Made by a program: the position numbers and the translations under genes. From assembly GCA_019421525.1 (NCBI GenBank), contig JAHZFC010000062.1, forward strand, positions 1-12,100: a stretch of 12,100 bases of DNA. The letters run 5' to 3'. The DNA comes from Clostridiales bacterium. Lineage in GTDB: Bacteria; Bacillota; Clostridia; Oscillospirales; Oscillospiraceae. The notes below the pieces were generated by a model. That model saw only the letters and a program-made list of their open reading frames with translations. It had not been told where the DNA came from and ran no database searches. Below, in pieces: positions 6,243 to 12,100 of the stretch (within the stretch, counting starts at the first letter, position 1; each line of letters starts with the position of its first letter).

Positions 6243-6683
6243 GTGAAGATATCCACCAAGGGCAGGTATGCCCTGCGGCTGATGCTGGACCTGGCCCTCT
6301 ACGGGGGGAGCGGGCGGCCCGTGTCCCTCAAGGACGTGTCCCGGCGGCAGCAGATCAGCGACAAATATCTGGAGCAGATCGTCACGCCCCTGTCCCGGGC
6401 GGGGCTGGTGCGGTCCATGCGGGGGGCGGGGGGCGGTTATCTGCTCACCCGGCAGCCGGAGGATTACACCGTGGGGGAGATCCTCCGCCCCCTGGAGGGG
6501 GACCTGGCCCCGGTGGAGTGCGCCACCGACGAGGCGTTCTGCGAGCGGTGCGGCGAGTGCGTCACTGTGGAGCTGTGGCGGGAGATCCACCGGGCGGTGT
6601 CCGGCGTGGTGGACCACGTCACCCTGGCCGACCTGGTGGGGCGCTACCAGGGCAAGCAGGGGGAGGGGCAAAAGGACGAGTGA
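6243..6683 (+). CDS. Rrf2-family transcriptional regulator (IscR/CymR type)
   Basis: A 146-residue DNA-binding protein beginning MKISTKGRYALRLMLDLAL, the standard opening of IscR/CymR/RsrR-like regulators. The winged helix covers about residues 2-60, with VSLKDVSRRQQISDKYLEQI as the recognition region and SMRGAGGGYLL as the wing. The later cysteine cluster is C-x6-C-x2-C-x2-C (CATDEAFCERCGEC, about 91-104); in IscR three cysteines here hold a 2Fe-2S cluster, so iron-sulfur or redox sensing is likely. The start is GTG at 6243-6245: GAGGTG (6231-6236) is 6 nt from it but abuts the ATG at 6237, and the family begins MKIS. The gene stands alone; the usual downstream iscS/nifU or cysteine genes are absent, and the next gene is convergent. 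It is divergent from the AI-2E family operon and could control it. Confidence 0.9.
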   Translation: MKISTKGRYALRLMLDLALYGGSGRPVSLKDVSRRQQISDKYLEQIVTPLSRAGLVRSMRGAGGGYLLTRQPEDYTVGEILRPLEGDLAPVECATDEAFCERCGECVTVELWREIHRAVSGVVDHVTLADLVGRYQGKQGEGQKDE

Positions 6684-6725
6684 GAAGCAGCCTGGCGAAC
6701 ATACTTTTTTGGACAGGCACAAGCG

Positions 6726-6764
6726 GGGCGGTGCGCCACATGGCGCGCCGCCCTGTTTGCTTGT
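6726..6764 (+). terminator. Terminator of the Rrf2-family gene
   Basis: GGGCGGTGCGCC (6726-6737) pairs with GGCGCGCCGCCC (6742-6753) around ACAT with one G-U-type mismatch, followed by TGTTTGCTTGT. An outer ACAAGC/GCTTGT pair (6719-6724 and 6759-6764) can extend it. The minus strand has no good U-tract, so read-out for the convergent MATE gene would be weak. Confidence 0.62.
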
Positions 6765-6779
6765 ATCCAGATGTGGCGC

Positions 6780-8153
6780 TCACGCCCCGTCCCGCATCAG
6801 CTCCCGGCGGCGGAGGAAGCCGGGCAGGGTGGTGAACACCAGCAGGCTGGTGAGCACCGCGCAGCCCAGGTCCACGATGGGCTCGGCCCAGAAGGCGGCG
6901 TCCGCCGCCCCCATCAGGGCGGGCAGGGCGACGGTGAGCACGGTGAACCAGATCTTTCGGTTCAAGGAACAGAACAGGGAGTGGCGCACCCGGCCCAGGG
7001 CGGTGGACATATCCACCGCGGTGTACTGCACCGCCAGGGGGATGACGCACAGGCAGAAGCGGCGGATATATCTCACCGTCAGGGGGATGAGGGCCTGGTC
7101 GCTGGTGAACAGGCGGACGAACAGGGGGGAGAGGGTGAAGGTGATCGCCGTCATCACGGTGGTGAAGGCCAGGCACAGCAGCAGCACATACTGGATGGCC
7201 CTGCGGATGCGGCCGGTGTTGCCCGCGCCGTAGTTGTAGCTGACGATGGGCTGGCACCCGCCGGTGATGCCCCCCATGGGCATGGTGATGAGGAGCATGT
7301 AGCTCTGCACGATGGTGTTGCATGACACCAGCGTGTCCCCCATGCCGGGGCCGCCCCGGGACTGGAGCACCGCGTTGAGCACGATGAGGATGACGCTGTC
7401 CAGGGAGATGGTGAGGAAGGGGGTCAGGCCGAAGAGCAGCACCTTGCCCATAAGAGGGGCGGACAGCCGGTCGGGCTCCAGCCGGATGGGGATGTCCCTG
7501 CGCCGGAGCATGGCCAGCACAAAGACGCAGGAGGCGGCCTGGGACAGCACGGTGGCCCAGGCGGCCCCGGCCACCCCCCAGCCAAAGACGAAGATAAAGA
7601 CGGGGTCCAGCACGATGTTCATCACCGCCCCCACCGCCACCGTGGCCATGCCCAGGCCGGAGTACCCCTGGCAGATGAGGAAGCTGTTCATCCCGGTGGC
7701 CATCATGGCGAAGAAGGAGCCGGCGGTGTAGATGGTCATGTAGGTGTTGGCGTAGGGGAAGGACTGCTCGCTGGCGCCGAAGAGCATCAGCAGCGGCTCC
7801 CGGAAGGCCAGGAACAGCGCCGTGAGCACCGCCGCCAGGCCGGTGAGCAGCACAAAGCAGTTGGCCAGCAGCTGGTGGGCGCCGGTCCGGTCCCCCGCCC
7901 CCATGCGCATGGCCACATGGGGGGAGCCCCCCAGCCCCACCAGGGTGGCAAAGGAGGAGATCAGGGTGACGATGGGGCCGCACACTCCCACCCCCGCCAG
8001 GGCGATGGAGCCGATGTCCGGGATGTTGCCGATGAAGATGCGGTCCACGATGGAATAGAGCACGCTGACGAACTGGGCCAGCATGGTGGGGACGGCCAGC
8101 CGTAGCACCAGCGGCAGCAGGGCGTCCCGGCCCAGGTCATTGGTCCTGGCCAT
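6780..8153 (-). CDS. MATE-family multidrug/organic cation exporter
   Basis: A 457-residue integral membrane protein of the multi-antimicrobial extrusion family, the usual length, with twelve predicted membrane segments in two homologous halves (about residues 12-215 and 230-445). The start LVLRLAVPTMLAQFVSVLYSIVDRIFIGNI is typical of the MepA/NorM-like branch, as are NSFLICQGYSGLGM (about 155-168), the half-boundary VLLFGLTPFLTISLDSVI, and GGCQPIVSYNYGAGN in the second half. Such proteins export drugs or metabolites using a sodium or proton gradient; the substrate cannot be read from sequence. The ATG at 8151-8153 is preceded by AGAGGTGG at about 9 nt. It starts 42 nt after the stop of the hydroxyacid dehydrogenase gene with no terminator between, so the two are probably one operon driven from the promoter at 9221-9249. 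Confidence 0.93.
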   Translation of the reverse strand: MARTNDLGRDALLPLVLRLAVPTMLAQFVSVLYSIVDRIFIGNIPDIGSIALAGVGVCGPIVTLISSFATLVGLGGSPHVAMRMGAGDRTGAHQLLANCFVLLTGLAAVLTALFLAFREPLLMLFGASEQSFPYANTYMTIYTAGSFFAMMATGMNSFLICQGYSGLGMATVAVGAVMNIVLDPVFIFVFGWGVAGAAWATVLSQAASCVFVLAMLRRRDIPIRLEPDRLSAPLMGKVLLFGLTPFLTISLDSVILIVLNAVLQSRGGPGMGDTLVSCNTIVQSYMLLITMPMGGITGGCQPIVSYNYGAGNTGRIRRAIQYVLLLCLAFTTVMTAITFTLSPLFVRLFTSDQALIPLTVRYIRRFCLCVIPLAVQYTAVDMSTALGRVRHSLFCSLNRKIWFTVLTVALPALMGAADAAFWAEPIVDLGCAVLTSLLVFTTLPGFLRRRELMRDGA

Positions 8154-8195
8154 AGGGAGATTCCACCTCTCTCGATAGGGTAACAGGCAGGCGGC

Positions 8196-9185
8196 TCACA
8201 GGCCGTTGACGACATTTTCCGGCCGCTGGCCCTCCAGGACGCGCCGGACGTTGCCCCACACGGCGGCGTAGGCCCGGCGGAAGGCGGGGCCGGTGTTGCC
8301 GGCGATGTGGGGCAGGCAGACCACATGGTCCCGCACCTCCAAAGGCAGGTCCACCAGGGGGTGGTCGGCGGGGGTGGGCTCAGGCCAGAGGGTGTCGAAC
8401 CCGGCCCCGGCCAGATGGCCAGAGAGCAGGGCGGCCCGGACGGCCATATTGTCCACCAGCTGGCCCCGGCTGGTGTTCACCAGGAAGGAGTCGGGGCGCA
8501 TCCTGGCCAGCAGGGCCTCGTCCACCATCCCCTCCGTCTCCGGGGTGACGGCGCAGTGGAGGGAGAGGATGTCGCAGGTCTCAGCCAGCTCCTCCAGAGG
8601 CAGGTAGGTGACGTTCAGCTCCCGCTCCTCCTCTGGGGTGCGCCGGTGGGGGGCGTAGTAGTACAGCCGGTTGCCGAAGGGGGCCAGCCGCCGGGCGGTG
8701 GCCCGGGCGATGTCCCCCAGGCCCACCAGGCCCACGGAGTGGTCGGCGAATTCAGGTACCGCCGCGGCCATGACGGCCTCCTTGTAGTCCATCTGGCGGC
8801 CCTCGGCCACCGCCCGGCAGCCCATCGCCGCCCGGCGGGTGACCATGAGCATGAGCATCACCGCCACCTCGGCCACCGCGTCGGCGTTGCACCCCTTGCA
8901 GTTGCACACCCAGACCCCCCGCGCCCGGGCGGCGGCCAGGTCGATGGCGTTGTAGCCCACCCCGTCGGAGTGGATGAGCCGCAGCTGGGGCAGGCCGGCG
9001 ATGAGCTCCGCCCCCACCGGGGCGATGGCGTCTGCCAGGATGACCTGGGCGTCAGGGGCCTGTTCCAGGATCTGGGATACCGGGGCAGCGGGGGAGGACC
9101 AGGCCAGCTCCACCGGCAGGTCCCGGACAAAGGGGGGCATGTAGGTCTCATACCGTTTCTGGTTGCCAAGAACGACGATCTTCAT
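8196..9185 (-). CDS. D-isomer-specific 2-hydroxyacid dehydrogenase
   Basis: A 329-residue cytoplasmic oxidoreductase that interconverts a 2-keto acid and a D-2-hydroxy acid. The substrate domain is split around the nucleotide-binding domain. The dinucleotide fold shows GLVGLGDIA (152-160). The catalytic trio is visible: Arg240 (NTSRGQLVD), Glu269 (DTLWPEP) and His293 (CLPHIAGNT), at the spacing seen in phosphoglycerate dehydrogenase. There is no C-terminal ACT domain, so it is not a regulated SerA; hydroxypyruvate/glyoxylate reductase or D-lactate-type activity is more likely. At the end of the second beta strand, where NAD-specific members have Asp, it reads YYYAPHRR (175-182), which hints at NADP use. 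Five clustered cysteine/lysine residues (CNCKGC, 94-99) are odd. AAAGGAG lies 7 nt before the ATG at 9183-9185. It precedes the MATE gene in a probable operon. Confidence 0.92.
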   Translation of the reverse strand: MKIVVLGNQKRYETYMPPFVRDLPVELAWSSPAAPVSQILEQAPDAQVILADAIAPVGAELIAGLPQLRLIHSDGVGYNAIDLAAARARGVWVCNCKGCNADAVAEVAVMLMLMVTRRAAMGCRAVAEGRQMDYKEAVMAAAVPEFADHSVGLVGLGDIARATARRLAPFGNRLYYYAPHRRTPEEERELNVTYLPLEELAETCDILSLHCAVTPETEGMVDEALLARMRPDSFLVNTSRGQLVDNMAVRAALLSGHLAGAGFDTLWPEPTPADHPLVDLPLEVRDHVVCLPHIAGNTGPAFRRAYAAVWGNVRRVLEGQRPENVVNGL

Positions 9186-9220
9186 CAGAAGGCTCCTTTG
9201 CTTGCAAAAATATCCTCCCC

Positions 9221-9249
9221 ATCATACTACGGTCCGGCGGTGTTGTCAT
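9221..9249 (-). promoter_or_regulatory. Sigma-A promoter of the dehydrogenase/MATE operon
   Basis: On the minus strand ATGACA (9249-9244), 17 nt, TATGAT (9226-9221), five of six matches at both boxes. The leader would be roughly 30 nt. It lies just after the terminator of the preceding XRE cassette. Confidence 0.68.
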
Positions 9250-9269
9250 CATGCAAAATGACGGGAAAA

Positions 9270-9304
9270 GCGTCCGGCACCCCTGAGATCAGGGTGCCGG
9301 ACGC
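9270..9304 (-). terminator. Terminator of the XRE/membrane-protein cassette
   Basis: GCGTCCGGCACCC-CTGA and TCAG-GGTGCCGGACGC form a stem of about 16 bp with one bulged C and a very small loop (9270-9286 with 9289-9304). On the minus strand it is followed by TTTTCCC. It separates the XRE cassette from the dehydrogenase operon, both read on the minus strand. Confidence 0.75.
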
Positions 9305-9336
9305 TGGCGATAGCTGGGGCATACGCCAGCCTTCCC

Positions 9337-9534
9337 TCAGTCCGTAAACTCAAATAACTCTTCCACCGTGGTATGAAAGACCTTTGCAATGTCCATAGCC
9401 ATTTTCAGAGATGGATTATATCGCCCATTTTCCAAGTGGACGATCGTTTCCCGACGGACACCGATCAAAGCGGCTAACTCGCTTTGCTTCATATTCTCTT
9501 TTTCTCTGTGTTCCCTGATCTTTGTTTTCAACAT
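9337..9534 (-). CDS. Small XRE/Cro-family helix-turn-helix regulator
   Basis: A 65-residue protein that is almost entirely one Cro/CI-type DNA-binding domain. The helix-turn-helix is about residues 16-37 (KQSELAALIGVRRETIVHLE), followed by NGRYNPSLKMAMDIAKVFHTTVEELFEF, the signature of the compact YozG-like regulators common in Firmicutes. There is no sensor domain. The ATG (9532-9534) lies two bases after the stop of the upstream membrane-protein gene, with a GGGA-rich but weak ribosome site, so translation is probably coupled. The pair shares the promoter at 9963-9991, and the regulator probably binds the inverted repeat there to control its own operon. The gene is much less GC-rich than its surroundings. 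Confidence 0.93.
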   Translation of the reverse strand: MLKTKIREHREKENMKQSELAALIGVRRETIVHLENGRYNPSLKMAMDIAKVFHTTVEELFEFTD

Positions 9535-9536
9535 CG

Positions 9537-9920
9537 TTATCCCATCCCATGCTTATCGATCCAGTAAAAGACAACAGCTCGGATCAGCACTAAAATAAAA
9601 ATGCTGCCAGTCAAAAGATAACCGGTCAGGTAGACAGGGGTGCCGTCCAGCAGCAAAAAGGGAAAGATAAGGGCCCCCATCAGGACAAGAGCGGTCTTAA
9701 AGCAGATGGCATCTGCGATCTGTACCGTTTTTTTGGCGTACTCATCCATGACATCAGAGTTTCGTTTCAGCCAACTGACTACAGCCAAAAGTATGATCGC
9801 GATCCAAACCGGCGCAGAGGAATTTAACCGGAAAACCACCATCAGATGGTAGTATACGGGGATGCAAAAGGCAACAAAGGCTTGCACAAACATAAGTGTT
9901 CTTAGACTGATCTTTTTCAT
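9537..9920 (-). CDS. Small four-helix membrane protein paired with the XRE regulator
   Basis: A 127-residue hydrophobic protein with four predicted membrane segments near residues 8-30, 36-51, 72-91 and 97-120. The central cytoplasmic loop (52-71) holds LKRNSDVMDEYAKKTVQIAD, a charged stretch with a D-E pair seen in several uncharacterised membrane families that accompany small XRE regulators (DUF2178/DUF3796-like in style; not a firm assignment). The ATG at 9918-9920 is chosen because GGAGG (9926-9930) lies 5 nt before it; a TTG at 9932 would overlap that site. It is the first gene of the two-gene unit, with the XRE gene 2 nt downstream. Its base composition is AT-rich next to the GC-rich neighbours, which suggests later acquisition. 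Its function is unknown; a membrane-stress or bacteriocin-immunity role would be only a guess. Confidence 0.8.
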   Translation of the reverse strand: MKKISLRTLMFVQAFVAFCIPVYYHLMVVFRLNSSAPVWIAIILLAVVSWLKRNSDVMDEYAKKTVQIADAICFKTALVLMGALIFPFLLLDGTPVYLTGYLLTGSIFILVLIRAVVFYWIDKHGMG

Positions 9921-9932
9921 AAGGGCCTCCAA

Positions 9933-9972
9933 GTGATATATTTATAACTTCGTTGTGTTATAAATATATCAC
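9933..9972. promoter_or_regulatory. Operator-like inverted repeat, perfect 16-bp arms with 8-nt spacer
   Basis: GTGATATATTTATAAC (9933-9948) and its exact inverse (9957-9972) flank TTCGTTGT. The right arm covers the -10 box of the cassette promoter, the spacer holds the predicted start of transcription, and the left arm ends 3 nt from the GGAGG ribosome site. It could be the operator for the XRE protein and, in RNA, a hairpin near the ribosome site. Confidence 0.78.
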
Positions 9973-9991
9973 TCCTTACTGCCGATGTCAA
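9963..9991 (-). promoter_or_regulatory. Strong sigma-A promoter of the XRE/membrane-protein cassette
   Basis: On the minus strand a perfect TTGACA (9991-9986), 17 nt, TATATT (9968-9963). Its -10 lies within the inverted repeat at 9933-9972, so an occupied operator would block it. Start of transcription is predicted near 9956. Confidence 0.82.
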
Positions 9992-10111
9992 TAGGACGTG
10001 TGAAATATTTTTAACTTGTGATACGGGACAGTGGGTCACCGTCTCTTATAAAGGCTTTGTACCACTTTATGGAAGATGAGCATCGCCGCCATCCAAGCAA
10101 TGGAAAAGAGA
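9992..10111. other. Non-coding gap between the XRE cassette promoter and the clpB control region
   Basis: The gene-free stretch between the starts at 9920 and 10243 is about 320 nt. Outside the promoters, the inverted repeat and CIRCE described separately, this part is moderately AT-rich and shows no gene, RNA or clear repeat that I can support. Confidence 0.5.
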
Positions 10112-10138
10112 TTAGCACTCTTGACAAGAGAGTGCTAA
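10112..10138. promoter_or_regulatory. CIRCE operator (HrcA binding site)
   Basis: TTAGCACTC (10112-10120), 9-nt spacer, GAGTGCTAA (10130-10138): a perfect match to the CIRCE consensus. HrcA, the repressor of class I heat-shock genes in Firmicutes, binds this element and releases it on heat or protein-folding stress. It is located upstream of clpB, so clpB should be under direct HrcA control. Confidence 0.97.
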
Positions 10139-10149
10139 TTGTTTACAAT
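10121..10149 (+). promoter_or_regulatory. Sigma-A promoter of clpB, overlapping CIRCE
   Basis: TTGACA (10121-10126), 17 nt, TACAAT (10144-10149). The -35 box lies exactly in the CIRCE spacer. Transcription would begin near 10156, giving a leader of about 87 nt. Confidence 0.85.
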
Positions 10150-10202
10150 GAGTTCATGAAAAAACCCAGGAAAGAGGTATACTAAACTCAAACAACAGTT
10201 CA

Positions 10203-10222
10203 AGGCCGGCCATGTCCGGCCT
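10203..10222 (+). other. Hairpin in the clpB leader
   Basis: AGGCCGG (10203-10209) and CCGGCCT (10216-10222) form a 7-bp stem with a 6-nt loop, ending 2 nt before the GAGGAG at 10225-10230. It could protect the message or tune access to the ribosome site; no U-tract follows, so it is not a terminator. Confidence 0.45.
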
Positions 10223-10242
10223 GAGAGGAGCGTGGAGATACC

Positions 10243-12100
10243 ATGAACATGAACCAGTTTACCCAGAAGTCGCTGGAGGCCATCCAGGCCGCCCAGTCTT
10301 TGGCCGTGGAATACGGCAACCAGCAGATCGAGCAGCCCCATCTGCTGGACGCCCTGGTACGGCAGGAGGGAGGCTTCATCCCCCAGCTGCTGACCAACAT
10401 GGGGCTGACCATCGAGTCCTTCCAGGCCGCCGTCCGCCACGAGGTGGAGAAGCTGCCCAAGGTGTCCGGCGCCGGCCGGGAGGCGGATAAGGTGTATATC
10501 TCCGGCGGGGTGGACAAGGCGCTGAACGCCGCCGTGTCCATCGCCGGGGGGATGAAGGACGAGGATGTGTCGGGGGAGCACATCCTGCTGGCCCTGATGC
10601 ACACCGCCGAGAGCCACCGGAAGGCCCTGTCCAAGCCGTCCAATGTGGACAAGGACCGGGTGATGCAGTCCCTGGCCGCCCTGCGGGGCAACCAGCGGGT
10701 GACCACCGACAACCCGGAGGAGACCTATGAGGCGCTGAAAAAGTACGGCACCGACCTGGTGGAGCAGGCCCGGCAGAACAAGCTGGACCCGGTGATCGGC
10801 CGGGACGACGAGATCCGCAACGTCATCCGCATCCTGTCCCGAAAGAGCAAGAACAACCCGGTGCTGATCGGTGAGCCCGGCGTGGGCAAGACCGCCATCG
10901 CCGAGGGGCTGGCCCAGCGGATCGTCAAGGGGGACGTGCCGGCGGGCTTGAAGGATAAGACCATCTTTGCCCTGGACATGGGCGCCCTGATCGCCGGGGC
11001 CAAGTACCGGGGCGAGTTCGAGGAGCGGCTGAAGGCCGTGCTCAATGAGGTGAAGAAGTCCGAGGGGCAGATCATCCTGTTCATCGACGAGCTGCACACC
11101 ATCGTGGGCGCCGGCAAGACCGAGGGCGCCATGGACGCGGGCAACCTCTTAAAGCCCATGCTGGCCCGGGGCGAGCTGCACTGCATCGGCGCCACCACCC
11201 TCAACGAGTACCGCCAGTATATCGAGAAGGACGCCGCCCTGGAGCGGCGGTTCCAGCCCGTCATGGTCAATGAGCCCAGCGTGGAGGACGCCATCGCCAT
11301 CCTCCGCGGCCTGAAGGAGCGCTATGAGGTGTTCCACGGCGTCAAGATCACCGACGGGGCCATCGTGGCCGCCGCCACCCTCTCCAACCGCTATATCACC
11401 GACCGGTTCCTCCCCGACAAGGCCATCGACCTGATCGACGAGGCCTGCGCCCTGATCCGCACGGAGATGGACTCCATGCCCACCGAGCTGGACGTGATCT
11501 CCCGGAAGATCATCCAGCACGAGATCGAGGAGGCCGCGCTGAAGAAGGAGGACGACGAGCTGTCCAAGGCCCGGCTGGCGGACATCCAGAAGGAGCTGGC
11601 CGAGATGCGGGACCAGTTCAACGCGGGCAAGGCCAAGTGGGAGAACGAGAAGAACGCCATCGGCAAGGTGCAGAAGCTCCGGGAGGACCTGGAGGCCGCC
11701 AACGCCCAGCTGGAGAAGGCCCAGCGGGAGTATGACCTGGAGAAGGCCGCCCAGCTGCAGTACGGCACCATCCCCGATCTGAAAAAGCAGCTGGAGGAGC
11801 AGGAGGGCTACGCCGCCCAGTCCAAGGAGGACAACCTGCTCCGGGACAAGGTCACCGAGGAGGAGATCGCCCGCATCGTGGAGCGGTGGACGGGCATCCC
11901 CGTGGCCAAGCTGATGGAGGGCGAGCGGGAGAAGCTGCTGCACCTGGAGGACATCCTCCACAAGCGTGTGGTGGGCCAGGACGAGGCCGTCCGCCTGGTG
12001 AGCGAGGCCATTTTGAGGAGCCGGGCGGGCATCGCCGACCCGGATAAGCCCATCGGCTCCTTCCTGTTCCTGGGCCCCACCGGCGTGGGCAAGACCGAGC
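10243..12100 (+). CDS. clpB: ATP-dependent disaggregase ClpB (partial, runs off right edge)
   Basis: ClpB is a hexameric AAA+ chaperone that pulls proteins out of aggregates together with DnaK/DnaJ/GrpE in the cytoplasm. 619 codons are visible; family members are about 860 residues, so the second ATPase domain is cut. Seen in order: the N-terminal Clp repeat domain (about 4-150), the first AAA+ domain with Walker A GEPGVGKT (210-217) and Walker B IILFIDEL (277-284, Asp282-Glu283), a charged coiled-coil middle domain (about 405-530, rich in K and E), which marks ClpB rather than ClpC, then the start of the second AAA+ domain with Walker A GPTGVGKT (611-618) just before the edge. The first of two nearby ATGs is used because GGAG (10234-10237) and GAGGAG (10225-10230) lie upstream at workable distances. 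It is controlled by CIRCE and a sigma-A promoter. Confidence 0.96.
   Translation, partial: MNMNQFTQKSLEAIQAAQSLAVEYGNQQIEQPHLLDALVRQEGGFIPQLLTNMGLTIESFQAAVRHEVEKLPKVSGAGREADKVYISGGVDKALNAAVSIAGGMKDEDVSGEHILLALMHTAESHRKALSKPSNVDKDRVMQSLAALRGNQRVTTDNPEETYEALKKYGTDLVEQARQNKLDPVIGRDDEIRNVIRILSRKSKNNPVLIGEPGVGKTAIAEGLAQRIVKGDVPAGLKDKTIFALDMGALIAGAKYRGEFEERLKAVLNEVKKSEGQIILFIDELHTIVGAGKTEGAMDAGNLLKPMLARGELHCIGATTLNEYRQYIEKDAALERRFQPVMVNEPSVEDAIAILRGLKERYEVFHGVKITDGAIVAAATLSNRYITDRFLPDKAIDLIDEACALIRTEMDSMPTELDVISRKIIQHEIEEAALKKEDDELSKARLADIQKELAEMRDQFNAGKAKWENEKNAIGKVQKLREDLEAANAQLEKAQREYDLEKAAQLQYGTIPDLKKQLEEQEGYAAQSKEDNLLRDKVTEEEIARIVERWTGIPVAKLMEGEREKLLHLEDILHKRVVGQDEAVRLVSEAILRSRAGIADPDKPIGSFLFLGPTGVGKTE

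Noticed and set aside
9303..9330. Second hairpin (GCTGGCG/CGCCAGC) after the XRE gene
   Set aside because: Seven-bp stem with a 14-nt loop and no U-tract; the adjacent 9270-9304 hairpin is a much better terminator.
10069..10185. 38-residue small open frame across CIRCE and the clpB promoter
   Set aside because: It begins with ATG but has no ribosome binding site, and its bases are explained by the conserved CIRCE and promoter. The upstream open stretch from 10018 is short enough to arise by chance.
10135..11961. Minus-strand frames opposite clpB (320 and 270 codons)
   Set aside because: They are the complement of the conserved ClpB frame with repetitive L/G/H composition and no start signals.
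1..12100. CRISPR array, tRNA, rRNA, transposase, phage or toxin-antitoxin operon
   Set aside because: No regularly spaced direct repeats, tRNA-like cloverleaf or matching protein motifs were seen. The XRE/membrane pair lacks a recognisable toxin.

Overview
The window reads as chromosomal DNA of a GC-rich member of the Clostridia, most like the gut Oscillospiraceae (Flavonifractor/Lawsonibacter/Pseudoflavonifractor type). The reasons are strong GGAGG-type ribosome binding sites, Firmicutes-style sigma-A promoters, an HrcA/CIRCE site, a DUF4179-like anti-sigma protein paired with an ECF sigma factor, and very GC-rich codon use. This placement is inferred from gene style; no rRNA or other marker gene is present.

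Layout from left to right. (1) 1-1354, minus strand: an ECF sigma factor overlapping a membrane-anchored anti-sigma/sensor protein that runs off the left edge, with a candidate ECF-type promoter in front. (2) 1444-1602: a dense cluster of palindromes ending in a terminator. (3) 1607-3034, minus: nicotinate phosphoribosyltransferase (pncB) with a clear promoter. (4) 3228-3875, plus: an unrecognised 215-residue soluble protein, closed by a perfect 30-bp hairpin terminator that it shares with the convergent unit. (5) 3983-6074, minus: a probable two-gene operon of an AI-2E/PerM-family membrane protein followed by a PflX-type radical SAM protein. (6) 6243-6683, plus: an IscR/Rrf2-type regulator, divergent from that operon and ending in a terminator. 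(7) 6780-9185, minus: a probable two-gene operon of a D-2-hydroxyacid dehydrogenase and a MATE exporter. (8) 9337-9920, minus: a small AT-richer cassette of a four-helix membrane protein and an XRE regulator, with a perfect 16-bp-arm inverted repeat lying on its own promoter. (9) 10243 to the right edge, plus: the chaperone/disaggregase ClpB, cut by the window end, driven by a sigma-A promoter whose -35 box lies inside a perfect CIRCE operator.

Most of the window is ordinary core and accessory metabolism, stress response and transport. The parts that go beyond routine annotation are regulatory: the palindromic operator of the XRE/membrane-protein cassette, the compound palindrome cluster beside pncB, the unusually long bidirectional terminator, and the CIRCE-embedded clpB promoter. 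I do not see a CRISPR array, transposase, phage module, tRNA or rRNA. I found no convincing evidence of a wholly new multi-gene system. The XRE/membrane-protein cassette and the 215-residue unknown protein are the least explained protein-coding parts.
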